This document shows positions 1-12,300 of a DNA stretch of 64,000 nucleotides, piece after piece (the stretch's first letter is position 1; each line of letters opens with the position of its first letter). Under the pieces are notes generated by a model. It ran no database searches, was not told the origin of the DNA, and saw nothing but the letters and a program-made list of their open reading frames with translations. A program made the position numbers and the translations under genes. This stretch comes from Lycocorax pyrrhopterus obiensis (lineage: Eukaryota; Chordata; Aves; Passeriformes; Paradisaeidae), in the NCBI GenBank assembly GCA_014706295.1, contig JACSVZ010000002.1:50618717-50682716 (forward strand), read 5' to 3'.

Positions 1-3000
1 AACTATGGGCAGAAGTTGCACAAGCTAGGTAAAATAATGTATTTAAGACTTGTGCCTTGGCTTACTAAAGACAATTTTTTTGTCAGTTCTGTCTGTTATC
101 TTCAGGGAGTTCTATTCTAATTTTTGATTTTTCCTTGGAGAAAAATTATAAGATGCTATACTTTCAGCTTTGGGAATACCTCTGGCTTTTTCAGATTGTG
201 TAACACTTTTTTTTTTTTTAATGATTTATAAGCCTTGAAGGTGCTCTGAGCTCTTCAGTTTCGCTATCTATGCCATTCGAATTTCATGGGGCGATCAGCA
301 CATTTTATTGATGTCATGTTTCCTTGACCTTTGAAAGCAGTTGCATTTGAAATAAATTAGCATCAGATATTATACAGTACAGGCAATATAATTCCTGTCT
401 TCCTGTGGTAGGGAAAAGTTGTATAACGAAGATATGCCACCTTAACAAAATACAGAAGTTAGGAAATGGTCAGTCTAATTACTAGAGTTTTAGTTTTCAT
501 TTTATTCCATTGCTTTTAAATAGTGTTATCAGTGTTTTGAATGTCAGATAAGACTTGTGCAAATACTCTGTTCAAAATGGCACTAACCAAATTAAATTCC
601 CTTACAATCTCCTTTTTTTTTTCCTTTTCTTTTTTTTTTTTTTTCAGAGCCGGTAGATGAATACTTTGGAAAGAACTGTAAAACAATGGGATAATTTTCT
701 CAGCAAGATTCTGTAGAGCGATTTATATGAAACAATTTTCTGAGACATGTTAAAGCACAAGGGAAATAACTTTAGGAATTTAGAAGACTCCTGCATCCTG
801 TTAGAGGCTGGTTTGCTTGCTAGAAGACCATGAGAATAACGGCTGACCTTCTGGAGCTGTTGAATGCCCATGAAGATTTGGAGACTGGGAATTAGTGAAG
901 CCTTTTCACAGAGAATAGTCCAAGAGGAAATGAAAAGGCAGCTGCCAGTACAAAGTATGAGAGTTGCTGAGAGGTGAAGAATCACCTGAAGGGTGAGAGT
1001 GAAAAGTTTGAGGGAGGAAATGGCTCCAGCTAGTTTTTGGCAGGGCAAATCTAACTATACTCATAACAACTGAGACTACCTAAGCACCTGATTTAATCCA
1101 GTTTGTCTGGGGTCTACCTTCTGCCTCTCTGGAGCTGCAGCAGATGAATCCTGCAATATTCTGAAAAATGGAAAGAAGATGCTGCATGGATGCTGAGAGG
1201 CATCAGTGAATATTCTTGGCTTCTCTTCTTCATTTTGGTTCTCAAACAAAAGACAAAATTCACTTGGCCTACCCTCATTTCTGCCTCAGAAGTTATTGGG
1301 GTCAAACTGGCAATTCAAAGTGTTTATCAGGTCCCTTGGGTGGGAGACCTGTAGACGGGAAATACTCCTTTCTGAATATGGCTTGTAGGTAGGATTTCTC
1401 AGAGAAAAACCAGACAGATCAAAACCAGAGATCTGGAAGAAAAGAAAAATGACTTTTATTCCGGTCGGGTTTTGACTAGAAGAGCTGCGGAACATTTCCG
1501 CCTTCACCAGAAACACTTCAAAGAGTGAGTATGGACAGACAGATCTGAGATCATAGAGACAGGCAATATTAAATCCCAGAGGCGTTTCAACCAGGCTGAT
1601 TAGCATTATACAGGAAGAGTAGGGGAAGGAGAATTGTCCAGATGTTATATTTTTGTATGACAACTCATACATAACTCATGCAGGGGAAAGCACATCTTTA
1701 ATATTCAACTTCTACCTGCTGTAGCAGGAGGGCTCCCAATATGACAATATGCACTCTCACTGAGATTACAGTACTGAATGTTAATTCACCTGCTCAGAAA
1801 TGAAGCAGCAGGCAGTTACCTTGAAGCAAGTTGGTGGATGAATTGACTGCATGCTAGCTGTTTTTTTCCTCATTATCAGTGAAAGTAGGCTGAGCTACCC
1901 TGCACTCAGAGTGTCTCTCTGCACTGCAAAAGGAAGGAGAGCAGCAGAGCTCAAGCTGTGGAGCTCTGAATGCCAAACTACTAACATATATAATGAAGTG
2001 TTAACCTCATTATGATCATGAAGTAGTAGTAGATACACGTCAAAGATGTGTAGCAGAAGAATACTTTGAAATTATTCATGATCTATTTACAGCTCTGCAC
2101 TATCTTCTAAGATGCAAACTTAAAAGCTGACAAAAAGTGCCCGACAGTATAGAGAACTAATTCTAAACTGGTATTTTATATATATATTAGCATTAACTTC
2201 ATATCAGGTGATGTCAACGTTGAACAGCATACCCAAACTGAGCACCAATTAGGACTGTGCCTATATCCTTTGCAGAATTTTTTAAATCAAGGCTATCAAA
2301 ATCCCCTTTTCAATGATGGTAAATGTTCTCAAAGAGATAAAATGTTCATTCTTTGGCCTGAAACAAACCCTCTAAGTGATAAAACTCTGCAGTTGTGTGG
2401 AAACCTGGACACTGAACCTGGTTTTGAAAGTGTGTGTTTGTTTTGATAGGATGAATTACATTGTAGGTCATTGATGGTTTTCAGCTACATGTGTTGAAGC
2501 ACCAAAATGCCAAGCTTTTTCTATAGAAAAGAAAATATCTTATCTAGGAACAAAGAATTATTACCTCTTGGAATAATTGTCAGTATTCACTGCTGGAAAT
2601 TCAAAGCATTTTGAACTTTTGCCTCCTATTATTCAGTATCTATTTGTAGAGAGAAGCCATACAAGAAAAAAGCAATTCTTATTTCTATACCTATCTAAGC
2701 CATGAAGCAATGTCATTTATCTCCTTCTTTTTGTGAAGTTTTTCTGTGTTCTCTCCTTTGCACATTTGAAGCTAACTACTTGGCAAGATGTAAGCTGGTC
2801 TTACCTCCCATCGGTCCAAGGTGGTGAACGTCACAATGAATCCAGAGAAATGTCTCCTCACCAATTTTAATTTTCACCACAAACACCAGTAAAGAAACAG
2901 AAACTCCAATCAGGGAACAATAAAAAAATCTTTACATTAGTGTCAGGAAAACTCCACCACATCTAGAAATTGACCTTTGACCATTTATTCTCGAGGAAAC

Positions 3001-6000
3001 TGCCTTTTGTGAAAAGAATCCAGGCCCTTGGAGTTGATTTCTAGGACCTCTCTTTAGCTGTAGAGTGGTGGCAGCTGCTTTTGTAAGAAGGAAGGCAGAC
3101 CTGAAAGGTATCTCCCTTTCAGCAACTTTTACTAGAAGTCCCTGAAGAGCACTAGCTTGAGGCGGAGACAAAAATGGAGCCCACAGAGGTGAGCTGCAGG
3201 GACAGCTGCCAGCTCTGAAAATGATAATCTGTGTCATGATGACTCGTATTATGTCAATTGTTTCCAAGTGGATATTTAAGTGTTTCTGAAAAGATACAAT
3301 TTAATTTGGAGTGGTTGGTGGAGATGAAGACAAGAAGCACATTTCCTTCACTACCCTGCCACTTTCTCAAGAGCAACTCTTGTCTGATCTTGGTGTTTCT
3401 GTGCTCAATCATATATCCTGTTAAGAAACTCTCAAATTATTTCTGTTCACCAGAATGATACTTTTACAAAATCATGTGTAATTATGTCTAGCTAATGCCT
3501 TACAAATACATATCAAATGCCAAAGAAATGCACCACTTTTAGTTATAAAGTACTGACTAAGACAGTACAGATGTAGGTCTCCAAAAAGGACTTGAAGACA
3601 AAGCTGAGTATTGCGTCCAAACCCTCTACACTTAATGGAAAAATCAAAACTCTGCTCTACCTCAGTAATGATCTTCAAGTTGCAGCCTACATGAAAATGT
3701 AGATGCCTGTCACATTGTCTAACTTCTGGATTTTTCTCTTCATAGCTTATAATCCAGATAGCCAGGTTCTCCATTTAGCCTTGTCTGTGCCAGCCCTCAA
3801 AGCCTAAATATATGTAAATAACAGATTAAAGAACTTCCTTGAAACATTAACAATACCTTTCTATAATTTTTGTAAAAACCTGCATTTCTCTGGAGCTATT
3901 ATTTTTGTTAGTAGACATTAATGTAAAAGAGGATTTTTCATTTGTTGTCTATTTCAGCTTTATTTCACACCTTAAATCATAATCCATTTTGCCTAGGTAA
4001 GAATTATATACTAAATGCCTTTTCCTCCAGTTTTCCAAAAGGCTAAAATTATTTTAAGTGTTTTTCAAGCCAGTGAACAAATGCATTTTTAAAAAAGTAT
4101 TTCAAAGAAACAGAAAGCATCTCAACTTAAAGAAGAAAAGTTCTCCCTGATTGCAACTCAAATATTTTTGTTGTTGTGTCTGATGTGATCCTCCCACTTT
4201 ACAGAAAATATTATGAGCAGTTATGAAGCAACATTTTATTAATCAGCCATATTTTTGTAAGACCTAGAGCAGAGAGAGGTGTTGCATTGTGGTGGGTGTT
4301 GTACAAGGCATCATTTCTGACGGGGAGCAGATGAACTCTCTATCACAGCAAGCACAGCTGTGGCAGGAGCGGCTGCTCCTATGCAAATAACACTAATAAA
4401 AATGGAAATAAGACAGACGGAAGACCAGTTTCCTGGTAAGATTGTTCCAGAGTGCTCTTCAGAAACCCATCTGTCTTTAAAAATAGGGCCTTGCATTCAT
4501 TTTTGCTGACAAATAAGAATTGCATGGTATGGGAACAACAGAAACTGAATGCAAGTGATGCCAGAGTAGCAGTGAAATGGGAGGCTACTCCCATATTGGC
4601 CATTTGGAGAATGTAATTGCATATGGGCACAAATTGCAACTTGATCTATGTATCCAGATCTTCTGTTGGTTCTAATCCCTCTAGACCACTAAAATATGCC
4701 TAGTCAGTACGAGGTGACAGCTAGAAGCTTTAAAGGTACTGAATTCTATGTCTACTTTGCCCTTCGAACTGCTGCACTTGGGTGACCCTGTTAACTGAGC
4801 TCTTCCCTCATTCAACATGACTCCAAGAGCTGCACAGTAAAGCTCATCAACAGACATGGTCAGTTGTACAACAATTTTACACTGGGAAATCCGTCGCTTT
4901 GCAGTGAAGTTCAATTTTTCTTTGGTAGAAAGAATAAAAGGGGTTTTTTTTGTTTGTTTTCTTGTTGGTTTCTTTAGTACTGATATGTTCTTCTGCTTAA
5001 TAAAATGCCCTATTTGCAAAGACAGTAACAAGCAGACAGGAAGAAGCAAAAGAATCATATTCCCAAAGGGCTAATATGATCCCATCCTGTTAGAAAAATT
5101 GAGTCAGAGAACCAGCTCTGGTCCAGCTGCCCAAATTAAGTGAGGTGAGGTGGGAATGCACTCAGTTTCCAGAGACTGACCAAAGTCAGACTGCATCATC
5201 TTTTGTACTATCAACAGAACTGACTTGGGAAGTTCCAGAAAATAGTTCATGACTCTCCTGATAGCCAGTCATTTTAAACGCTTTTCATTTCCTATTTCAC
5301 AGAAATTCTACGTGTTAAATTTTAAAGACAAAACAAATATAAAAGTGTATCTACAAAAAAATCCCATTAGCTATGTGATCAATTTTTTTATGACTTCAAA
5401 AAACAGTGCAAAGGGGTCACAGATTAATGCCTTAGCCACTTAACAAAGAAAAGTTTGCAATGTTCTGGATAATCTCTTCACTGAGTTCAAGCAAAGCATA
5501 TCTCTGTACAAAGCATTTAGAGGAAATAATATTAATTCCCCTTTATCTCTGAAAAGGGGAAAAAGCCCTCCTTAAAAACTGTAAATGTCGGGAAGAATTG
5601 ATTCTTGAAGTGAGTAACCCTGGAAATTCATGTAAGAAGCTAGTAGCAGAAAAATTAAGCAATGGATTGTAGGATGGTCTAAAAGTGAGGCCAAGGCACC
5701 TGGATTGCCCCTTGAGTTCATCTGGGGAGCTGGCCAGGAAACTGCTGCACTGGAAATAACTATGAGATCTATAAAAGGGATAGACAATGTCCAGAGGAGT
5801 GTTGCTGCAGGTGTTACCGACTCCAAAGGACCTCGCTGGTGGGCGTTCCTGTGAGAGGGTGATGGTTTGCCAGAGTGATGAGGGACAGTTACAACACAAG
5901 AGGATGCACAGGGATAAGAGGACTGTCTGCATGGATAAAGACATTATACAAGGCACACAATAACTTCACAGTGAATGATAATATTCAAAATAACTTCAGT

Positions 6001-6299
6001 ATCTCCTGGTAGAAGCAGTGGTCTCAGTAACTTCCTTTTATTGCCTCCATCTGGCACCGAGAGCGTAATGAAACCTCACAAAGACAATGTTACAAGGGTC
6101 TCTTTGCCCTTATCTTTTTTTTCCTTGTGCATGGCAGACAATTATTTATTTGTGTGCTCATCAGTCTCTGTGAACAGATGAACATAAGGCCTCCTTTAGG
6201 TATAACTCCAGTATCACCACTTTCTGAACAAGAATGACGTGTCCAGCAAGCATCCTGCTACACACACATCATTGTCCCAGGTATAAAGTGAAGTCTTAC
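1..6299 (-). other. Intron downstream of the 6.3 kb exon (partial)
   Basis: About 6.3 kb of AT-rich non-coding DNA. I searched the minus strand for the next CNTNAP2 exon and did not find it. A pure poly-pyrimidine/poly-T block lies at 609-645. Open frames such as 644-1048, 1286-1672 and 2932-3267 on the minus strand resemble no protein I know and have no splice or promoter support. A slightly GC-richer block at about 5560-5960 is unidentified and may be a diverged repeat. Confidence 0.7.
609..645 (+). repeat. Poly-T / pyrimidine low-complexity run
   Basis: Two T-runs separated by a few C residues, ending in tttcag. It is low-complexity DNA within an intron of the minus-strand gene. The splice-acceptor look on the + strand has no supporting exon. 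Confidence 0.8.
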
Positions 6300-6393
6300 C
6301 TATAACTTTTCCTAGGAATAGTGCCTTTGGGGAATTGAACTGAATGTCAGATGTGGCTGGCAGGCTGTAACTTGTTGGAGGATAGTGATCAAG
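6300..6393 (-). CDS. CNTNAP2: CNTNAP2 exon (last in window): LamG4 strand segment
   Basis: The exon is 94 bp, entering in phase 0 and leaving in phase 1. The acceptor is ctctttctccag|CT and the donor is GTTATAG|GTAAGAC. It encodes 31 complete codons beginning [12 protein letters not shown], then [13 protein letters not shown], plus one base of the next codon. It matches the human CNTNAP2 stretch that starts LDHYP and ends LFLGKVI, as remembered. It is short and was found by direct reading. The expected next exon (family motif GFTGCLS and the second LamG cysteine) was not recognisable in 1-6299, so it is probably beyond the left edge. Without it, the fourth LamG domain is incomplete here. Confidence 0.92.
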
Positions 6394-9300
6394 CTGGAGA
6401 AAGAGAAAAGAAATGATGAGTATTTTGAACTGATCTGCTTATTACAGTTCTGATCAACCAGGTATACTTCATGGAGTTTATGCCATCACTTACAACATCT
6501 AATACACTCTGCCTTTGTTTTCATAAAGGGAAAACAACAGAAAACCCCCTTCCTTCCATATCAGCCATCTCTACAATTCCCCAGGCCTGGAGAATACCTA
6601 TACTGAATATATTTTTGCTCTGATTGCTGTAGAATCACATCAGTTTTTGCCTATGTGCTTCAACTGCTAAATATAGCAACAGCATCAATAATGAAACAAC
6701 TTATTCTTTCCATAGAAATAGATTTCCATTTGGGACCTGTGTTACTGCTAAAGCTAGATTTACATAGCTGGGAATTTGAGACTAATTCAGGTGATGGCCA
6801 TTTTTTATTTCTCTCAGAAAAGTCATAAATTAATGAGGCATTCTGTTTTTGCACTTCATGCTTATTACTTTCTTGTTGAGAATGTTGTTCAGTTTTATTG
6901 TGATGATGCCCATTGAAACCTAAATAAATTCAAGAGTAATCAACTTAGCTAAATAGTTTAATCTATAGGAAATGCATATTGTCCCTCATATGACACAGCA
7001 ATCAGGTTACATTAGCATATTTCCCCCTGGTTTTTAGCTATTTAAGAGAAAAATGTGAAGAAAGAGAGTAATAAAATGAATTGCCTATGCTTAGTAATAG
7101 TGCTTTAACAGAGTTTAATATAGCTCAATAGAGTTTTGATGTTCACATTTCATAAAAGTAATTGGGATGAATTTTTATCTTTACTGTTATTTATTTTCTC
7201 AGCCTTGCATGTTTATTACACAGGCTTAAAGAGGACAGAACAGTAATAGTTTATTTTATTCTGGCCTTGCCTTGGCACAAAACAGGATAGAAACTCATAT
7301 ATGTGATTTAAGACTTTACAGGGTACAATAGACCGCAGAAGTAATTCGCAAGAAATGGCCACTCTACAGGGCATGCAATATTTTCTCGTATCTTTTTGCC
7401 ATGTTTCTAATTTCAAAATGTTATTGTGGATTACTTTGTTTTAATGATATTGCAAATGCTCCATTCAGTGGTTAAAAGTAAATGAATGGCAGGTAGCATA
7501 GATCTGAAGGGCTGGGCTGAATCCCCTGATACCCTGGAATACTGTGAGCTCAGGTAAAGCCTACTGGTAGAATGAATCTGCAGAGGCAACCATCTCAAAA
7601 AACTATACTGATTGGAGGAGTCCTTTCTTTCTCATAATTCCCCATAAAATCCCAAGAAGAAAAGTGTATGTACATAGTAGACAGGAAAAACAGTCTCTGC
7701 AGATTGCAAAAAAAATGTTCAGAAATTATTTTTAATTTATCAAAACTAGTATTCACACTGATTATTTTGAGATAAATACATGGAAAAACATAGTTCCATA
7801 TTCTTAATCAGAAAATAAGGAGCTTCAGTTTGTTCAGAGTATCTTGAACAGTTTTTCTTAGATTTTTAATAAAGAGCAGAAATACACATTTTACCTGAAA
7901 TTAGAGTTGCATAAATTCAAATTAAAAAGAGTTATTTTTGAAAGGGTGTAGTCAAGTGAATAAAAAGGGTTGAAATAAAAAACAGATTGCAACTTCAACC
8001 ACCTCAGGCCCTACTAAGTACAGACCTCACTTAAGTGCTTACTATTGGTTTTCCTGATGGAAGGGAAATGTTCCAGCATCCAACATGGCAAGTGCCAGAC
8101 CCATTTTCAATGGGAACTGCAGGCATATCAGGTGAAAAAAAAAATTCCCTTCTTATTTCAGGAGACAAATAGAAATGGCTCAGATCTCATGGTATTTACC
8201 CTTGTGGTTATTAAATGAAAGGTGTAGACTTTAGAGAGGTGTATCAGGTAAAGATTGGTGAAGACTAATCCAGAAAACACTGATTCTCCATTATCTCATA
8301 TCAAGGGGTTAACCTCATGTAACTTCTTTGCCTGCAGTGGAATTGTTTCCAATACATACGCAGGATTAGTCTTCTAGGTTTTCCTTTTATTAACATGACT
8401 TCAAACATGCTGGAGTAACTCTGATAAAATAATCTGGCATTCTACTACATACGTTGATATCTGTCAGTATCATCAACATATAGGTTCTTTCTTTTTCAGA
8501 ATCAATCTGGAGCAATTTTTAAATATTTCTTTTTGTTGTGATCTGGAATCCGAGCAGTGGTGTTGATCAGATCATCATTGATCAGATAAAATATGAATGA
8601 ATTAAAATAATTTTCAATCTATGATTTAACTTCTCAAAGTATGGTGGATGTCCTAAAGCAGTAGCCATGTGTCCATTGTCAGAGTAACAAATAATTAGTA
8701 ACAAGTAATAAAAAACCCATCCCTGCCTAATGTACATACTGCCTTTACCTGGGTACACTGGTTATGTCTGCAGGACACACATCAAAATGAAAAGTCAATT
8801 TAAATTATGAACCACTGTGAACATTTGCATGCACAATTACAGAATATCAAATCCTGCTAGCTGCGTTGTGATAAGACCCCCTTTCTCTTCAGGTAGTGTT
8901 CAGGATGCAGAAAGGCCCTCTCTTTCCCTGTCTTGGAACAGGTTAGTTAGCAGTAACCTCGGACAGATTTTAAAAAAAAACCCCAAAAGTCCTTCCAGTG
9001 ACCTCACCTTCCCTTGGGACTTCAGCAAAGCAGAGCATTCCATCCTGGTACAGAGGCAAAAGGGGTTGCAATAATAAGACTAATGATGTGTTACATTGGA
9101 GGCTCTAACAGGAACAGGCACTTTACTGCTGAGGTATGCTCATTTAAACAGATCTCTTGTACTTAATAAAAACCTGAACCTGTCTGCTCACATATATTTT
9201 TCAAATCTCGCTGAAGTCAAGGAAAGATATCCCAATGGGTTCAGCTATGGATTGTTTTAATGGCTGTCTGAAGTTTTGGGTTGTTCTGATTCCTAGTTAA

Positions 9301-12300
9301 AATAAATCTCTATTTAAAAGCTGTTGATACCAATTTTCTGGAGCAAACATTTCTTATCAGGTATAGAGCCAGCTCCTGCTCCACTGCCAGCTCTGGCATC
9401 TCTTGTCAGGGGACACCTGCATTGCTTTCCATAGCTTTGAGCGATGCCCTTCTCTAATCCTGGTGCCTGGAAGGAAATGATGCACCACAAGGCAGTGGGT
9501 CTAGAGAATAGTGGGTGAGGGAATAGGGAGATTTCTGTCCACTTGCTTTTATTGCATGTCTTTATACTAAACTGGGATTACCTAATAAAATAAACAATTT
9601 TTTTTTCTTTTTTTAGAGACACTCAGCCTAGGGTTTCTTCACAGGTCTGTGAGTTAAAGTACCATGCTGAATTCTTTCCAAAGTTGTATGTGACTGCCAT
9701 CCAGTGGGGGCTCCAGTGTAAGCAACTGGAACGGAGCAGCCTGCAGTCTTTGCATGAAATACTAGCCTATCAATTTAACAGAAGACACATAATAAAAAAG
9801 GAATTAGTAGTGTCAAATGATATTTGAAAAAAGTTATTACATTATTTAATGAAAATTAAATAGAACCCCTGCACACACAGACGTTGATGTCAAGATTTTG
9901 TATTAAATTACAGTTTTAAAATTATATTTTAGATTTTTCATTACAGCTACTTTTCTTTAAAAACTGAATAATTTCATTTGAGCTTCATATAAACACACAG
10001 TGTGGCTTTGAGTGTTACACAGATGAAAATAGGTGGCAGTTTCTGAGGAACTTGCAGTTCCAGTTCTGAAGTCACGTCACGTCAAGGCAGACTGCCTTTT
10101 TCTGAAGTTGTTTGGATTTAAGCAGTTCAATAAAATGCTTTCTTTTAAATTACTGTTCACTTAGATAATAAAACTAATCTGGATGGGAGTTCTGAGATTA
10201 ACAGAGATATCAGTCTAAGGGCAAACATAATGTCTGCATCACCTTAGTAGTCTTGGTAAAAAAAAGAGGTGTAAACACAAACACATACCTTATATTCTCC
10301 CTGTGGATATATTTATGTCTGAATCATTGTCAACCCAGCCTGTGCACTGCTATGAAGTTAAGGTTTTTCTTTATGCTGCAGATATTTTATTTTAAAAAAT
10401 TGTCAAAATCAGATGTAATAATAATGCTGTAAGTCTTAATCTCACACCATCTGATGTCAATAGAGCTCTGCTATTGACTTCAGCAATAGCAGGATAAAGA
10501 AGGGGGTGTTATCATCATGATCAATGTAGTATTTCTCTTCTGCATTATTATGATGATTTATCACTTGCATTAAAAACTTCTCTAATCCTGAACAAGGGCT
10601 TTTTGTGCTAAGTTCTATAATAATACATAACAATAAGGGTTCCTACTCAAAAATCCTTACAAAGTTAGCACAGACTAGGCGTGAGACCCCAAGAAAATAA
10701 CAAGGTGGTATGCAGGTGTTTAGATGGAGCTCCTCACGAGTATGATAGCAGTGTATGAGAAAGCAGGAAGCTGACTATGAAAATCAAATGGGAGGTATTG
10801 TGACATTCTTTTTATTGGTGAAATAAAGATGATTATTCACCGGTTAAAAGGTTAGAAAAAAAATACAAACAATGTTTTTAATATTGTGATATTTGATTTT
10901 TTTTTCTGGTACAAGAGGAAAGGAGCAGATTGGAGTGATGTTTGTGTAACTCCTTAGGCTGATCACGGCCACTCTCGTTGCAATTCAGCTCCTTCCTTAG
11001 TGTGGCACTAGTGCTCCGCTGATGCGTTTCTGACGGGTCAGGTCCTTGACCCAGGTTAGTGCGGATCAGATCAGAGCCAGAGCAGGGACAAACCATGGAC
11101 TGTAAATGAGTAGTGGATCCAGAGAAACAGGCAGGACCATAAACCCAGCATTTTTTACTGCCTTAGACTGCCACAGACCGGCAGCCTCACTGCTCATCTG
11201 GAACACAGGAGGAGGCACACACTTCACCAGCGTGATGTAAGGCAAACTGAAGGTTTGCATTGTGCTTTGAGCTCTGCAGATGAAATTTCTATAGAGGTAT
11301 AGTAAATACTATTTTAGGAACCACTCCTAAAAATCTGTTTTGCTGGTTTAATGCACTGATTTAGCCTTTAGCATTTTTTTTTTAAATAAAGGTCAACAAC
11401 AGTATTTTATGATAAAGTCTCTTTTAAGCAGGGATTTATATTAAATATGTGATTAACGTGTGATACAGACAGAAAAAACATAGATACATTGCAGAAAAAA
11501 AAAAACAATTATAAAGGGTTTTTTTTCTGGTTTAAAACTTGAATCTGTTTTGTGCAGAAAGCTTGTATATATACCTGAATGCTGCTGTTGCTCTCCTAAA
11601 TAATGACAGAGATAATTCGCTTCCCTCTAAGAAACAACAAAAATTTGGATAAAATTTAAATGGAAATGTAGGAACACAACTCAAAATGTAACAGAAGCAC
11701 TGATAAGGAAAGGCACACTATTTAGTTTGGCTGCCTTCAATTGAAACAATTCTCTGATGCTTCTTTCACATCTGTTGACTTTTTATTGCTCTCTTTAGTA
11801 GATGAATTACAATAAATGTTAACAGAAGCAATAGCAAGTCATATAATGCCAAGTCATTAAAATTAAAGAGATCTACCTCAGGTACCTAAAGATGACTTTC
11901 ACAGGACATTAATTTGTCCAGTGTGTGCTTCCATATAATGGAAATCACCTATTTCATGGTAGGTTTTGACTTTTTTAGCTTTGTCTTGGACTCTGGAATT
12001 ACTTAATGATTTTTTTGTTCTTTCTTTGTTTCTTTAATTCCAATAAAATTGTACCAAACCAGCAATCGCCCAGGCCAAGGAAGACACACACACATCACTG
12101 AAAATGCATTATAGAAGAAGGAAATAGTTTCACCATAAGCCAAGGTAAGATACACGTTTGTGAGGTGGATAAGCCTGCTGATACGCTCTGCAGACCTTTG
12201 CTCTGCTCTGATATGCAGACTCAGGAAATATCAGACTGTACCATGCTCCTTCTGACCTGAATGGCCTTAGCTTTACTTCCAAGGAAAACAGGGGTGTAGA

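Noticed and set aside
644..1048. 134-codon minus-strand open frame next to a poly-T run, looking like a retrocopy with a poly-A tail
   Set aside because: No similarity to a known protein, no polyadenylation hexamer at the right distance, and no target-site duplication seen. It is probably a chance frame beside low-complexity DNA.
2800..2835. Minus-strand sequence ending in a GTAAG donor, considered as the next CNTNAP2 exon
   Set aside because: None of the three frames gives the expected LamG4 end or juxtamembrane motifs, and there is no pyrimidine-rich acceptor at a suitable place.
2932..3267. 111-codon minus-strand open frame in the left intron
   Set aside because: No recognisable domain, composition typical of intron, and no splice sites matching the CNTNAP2 phase.
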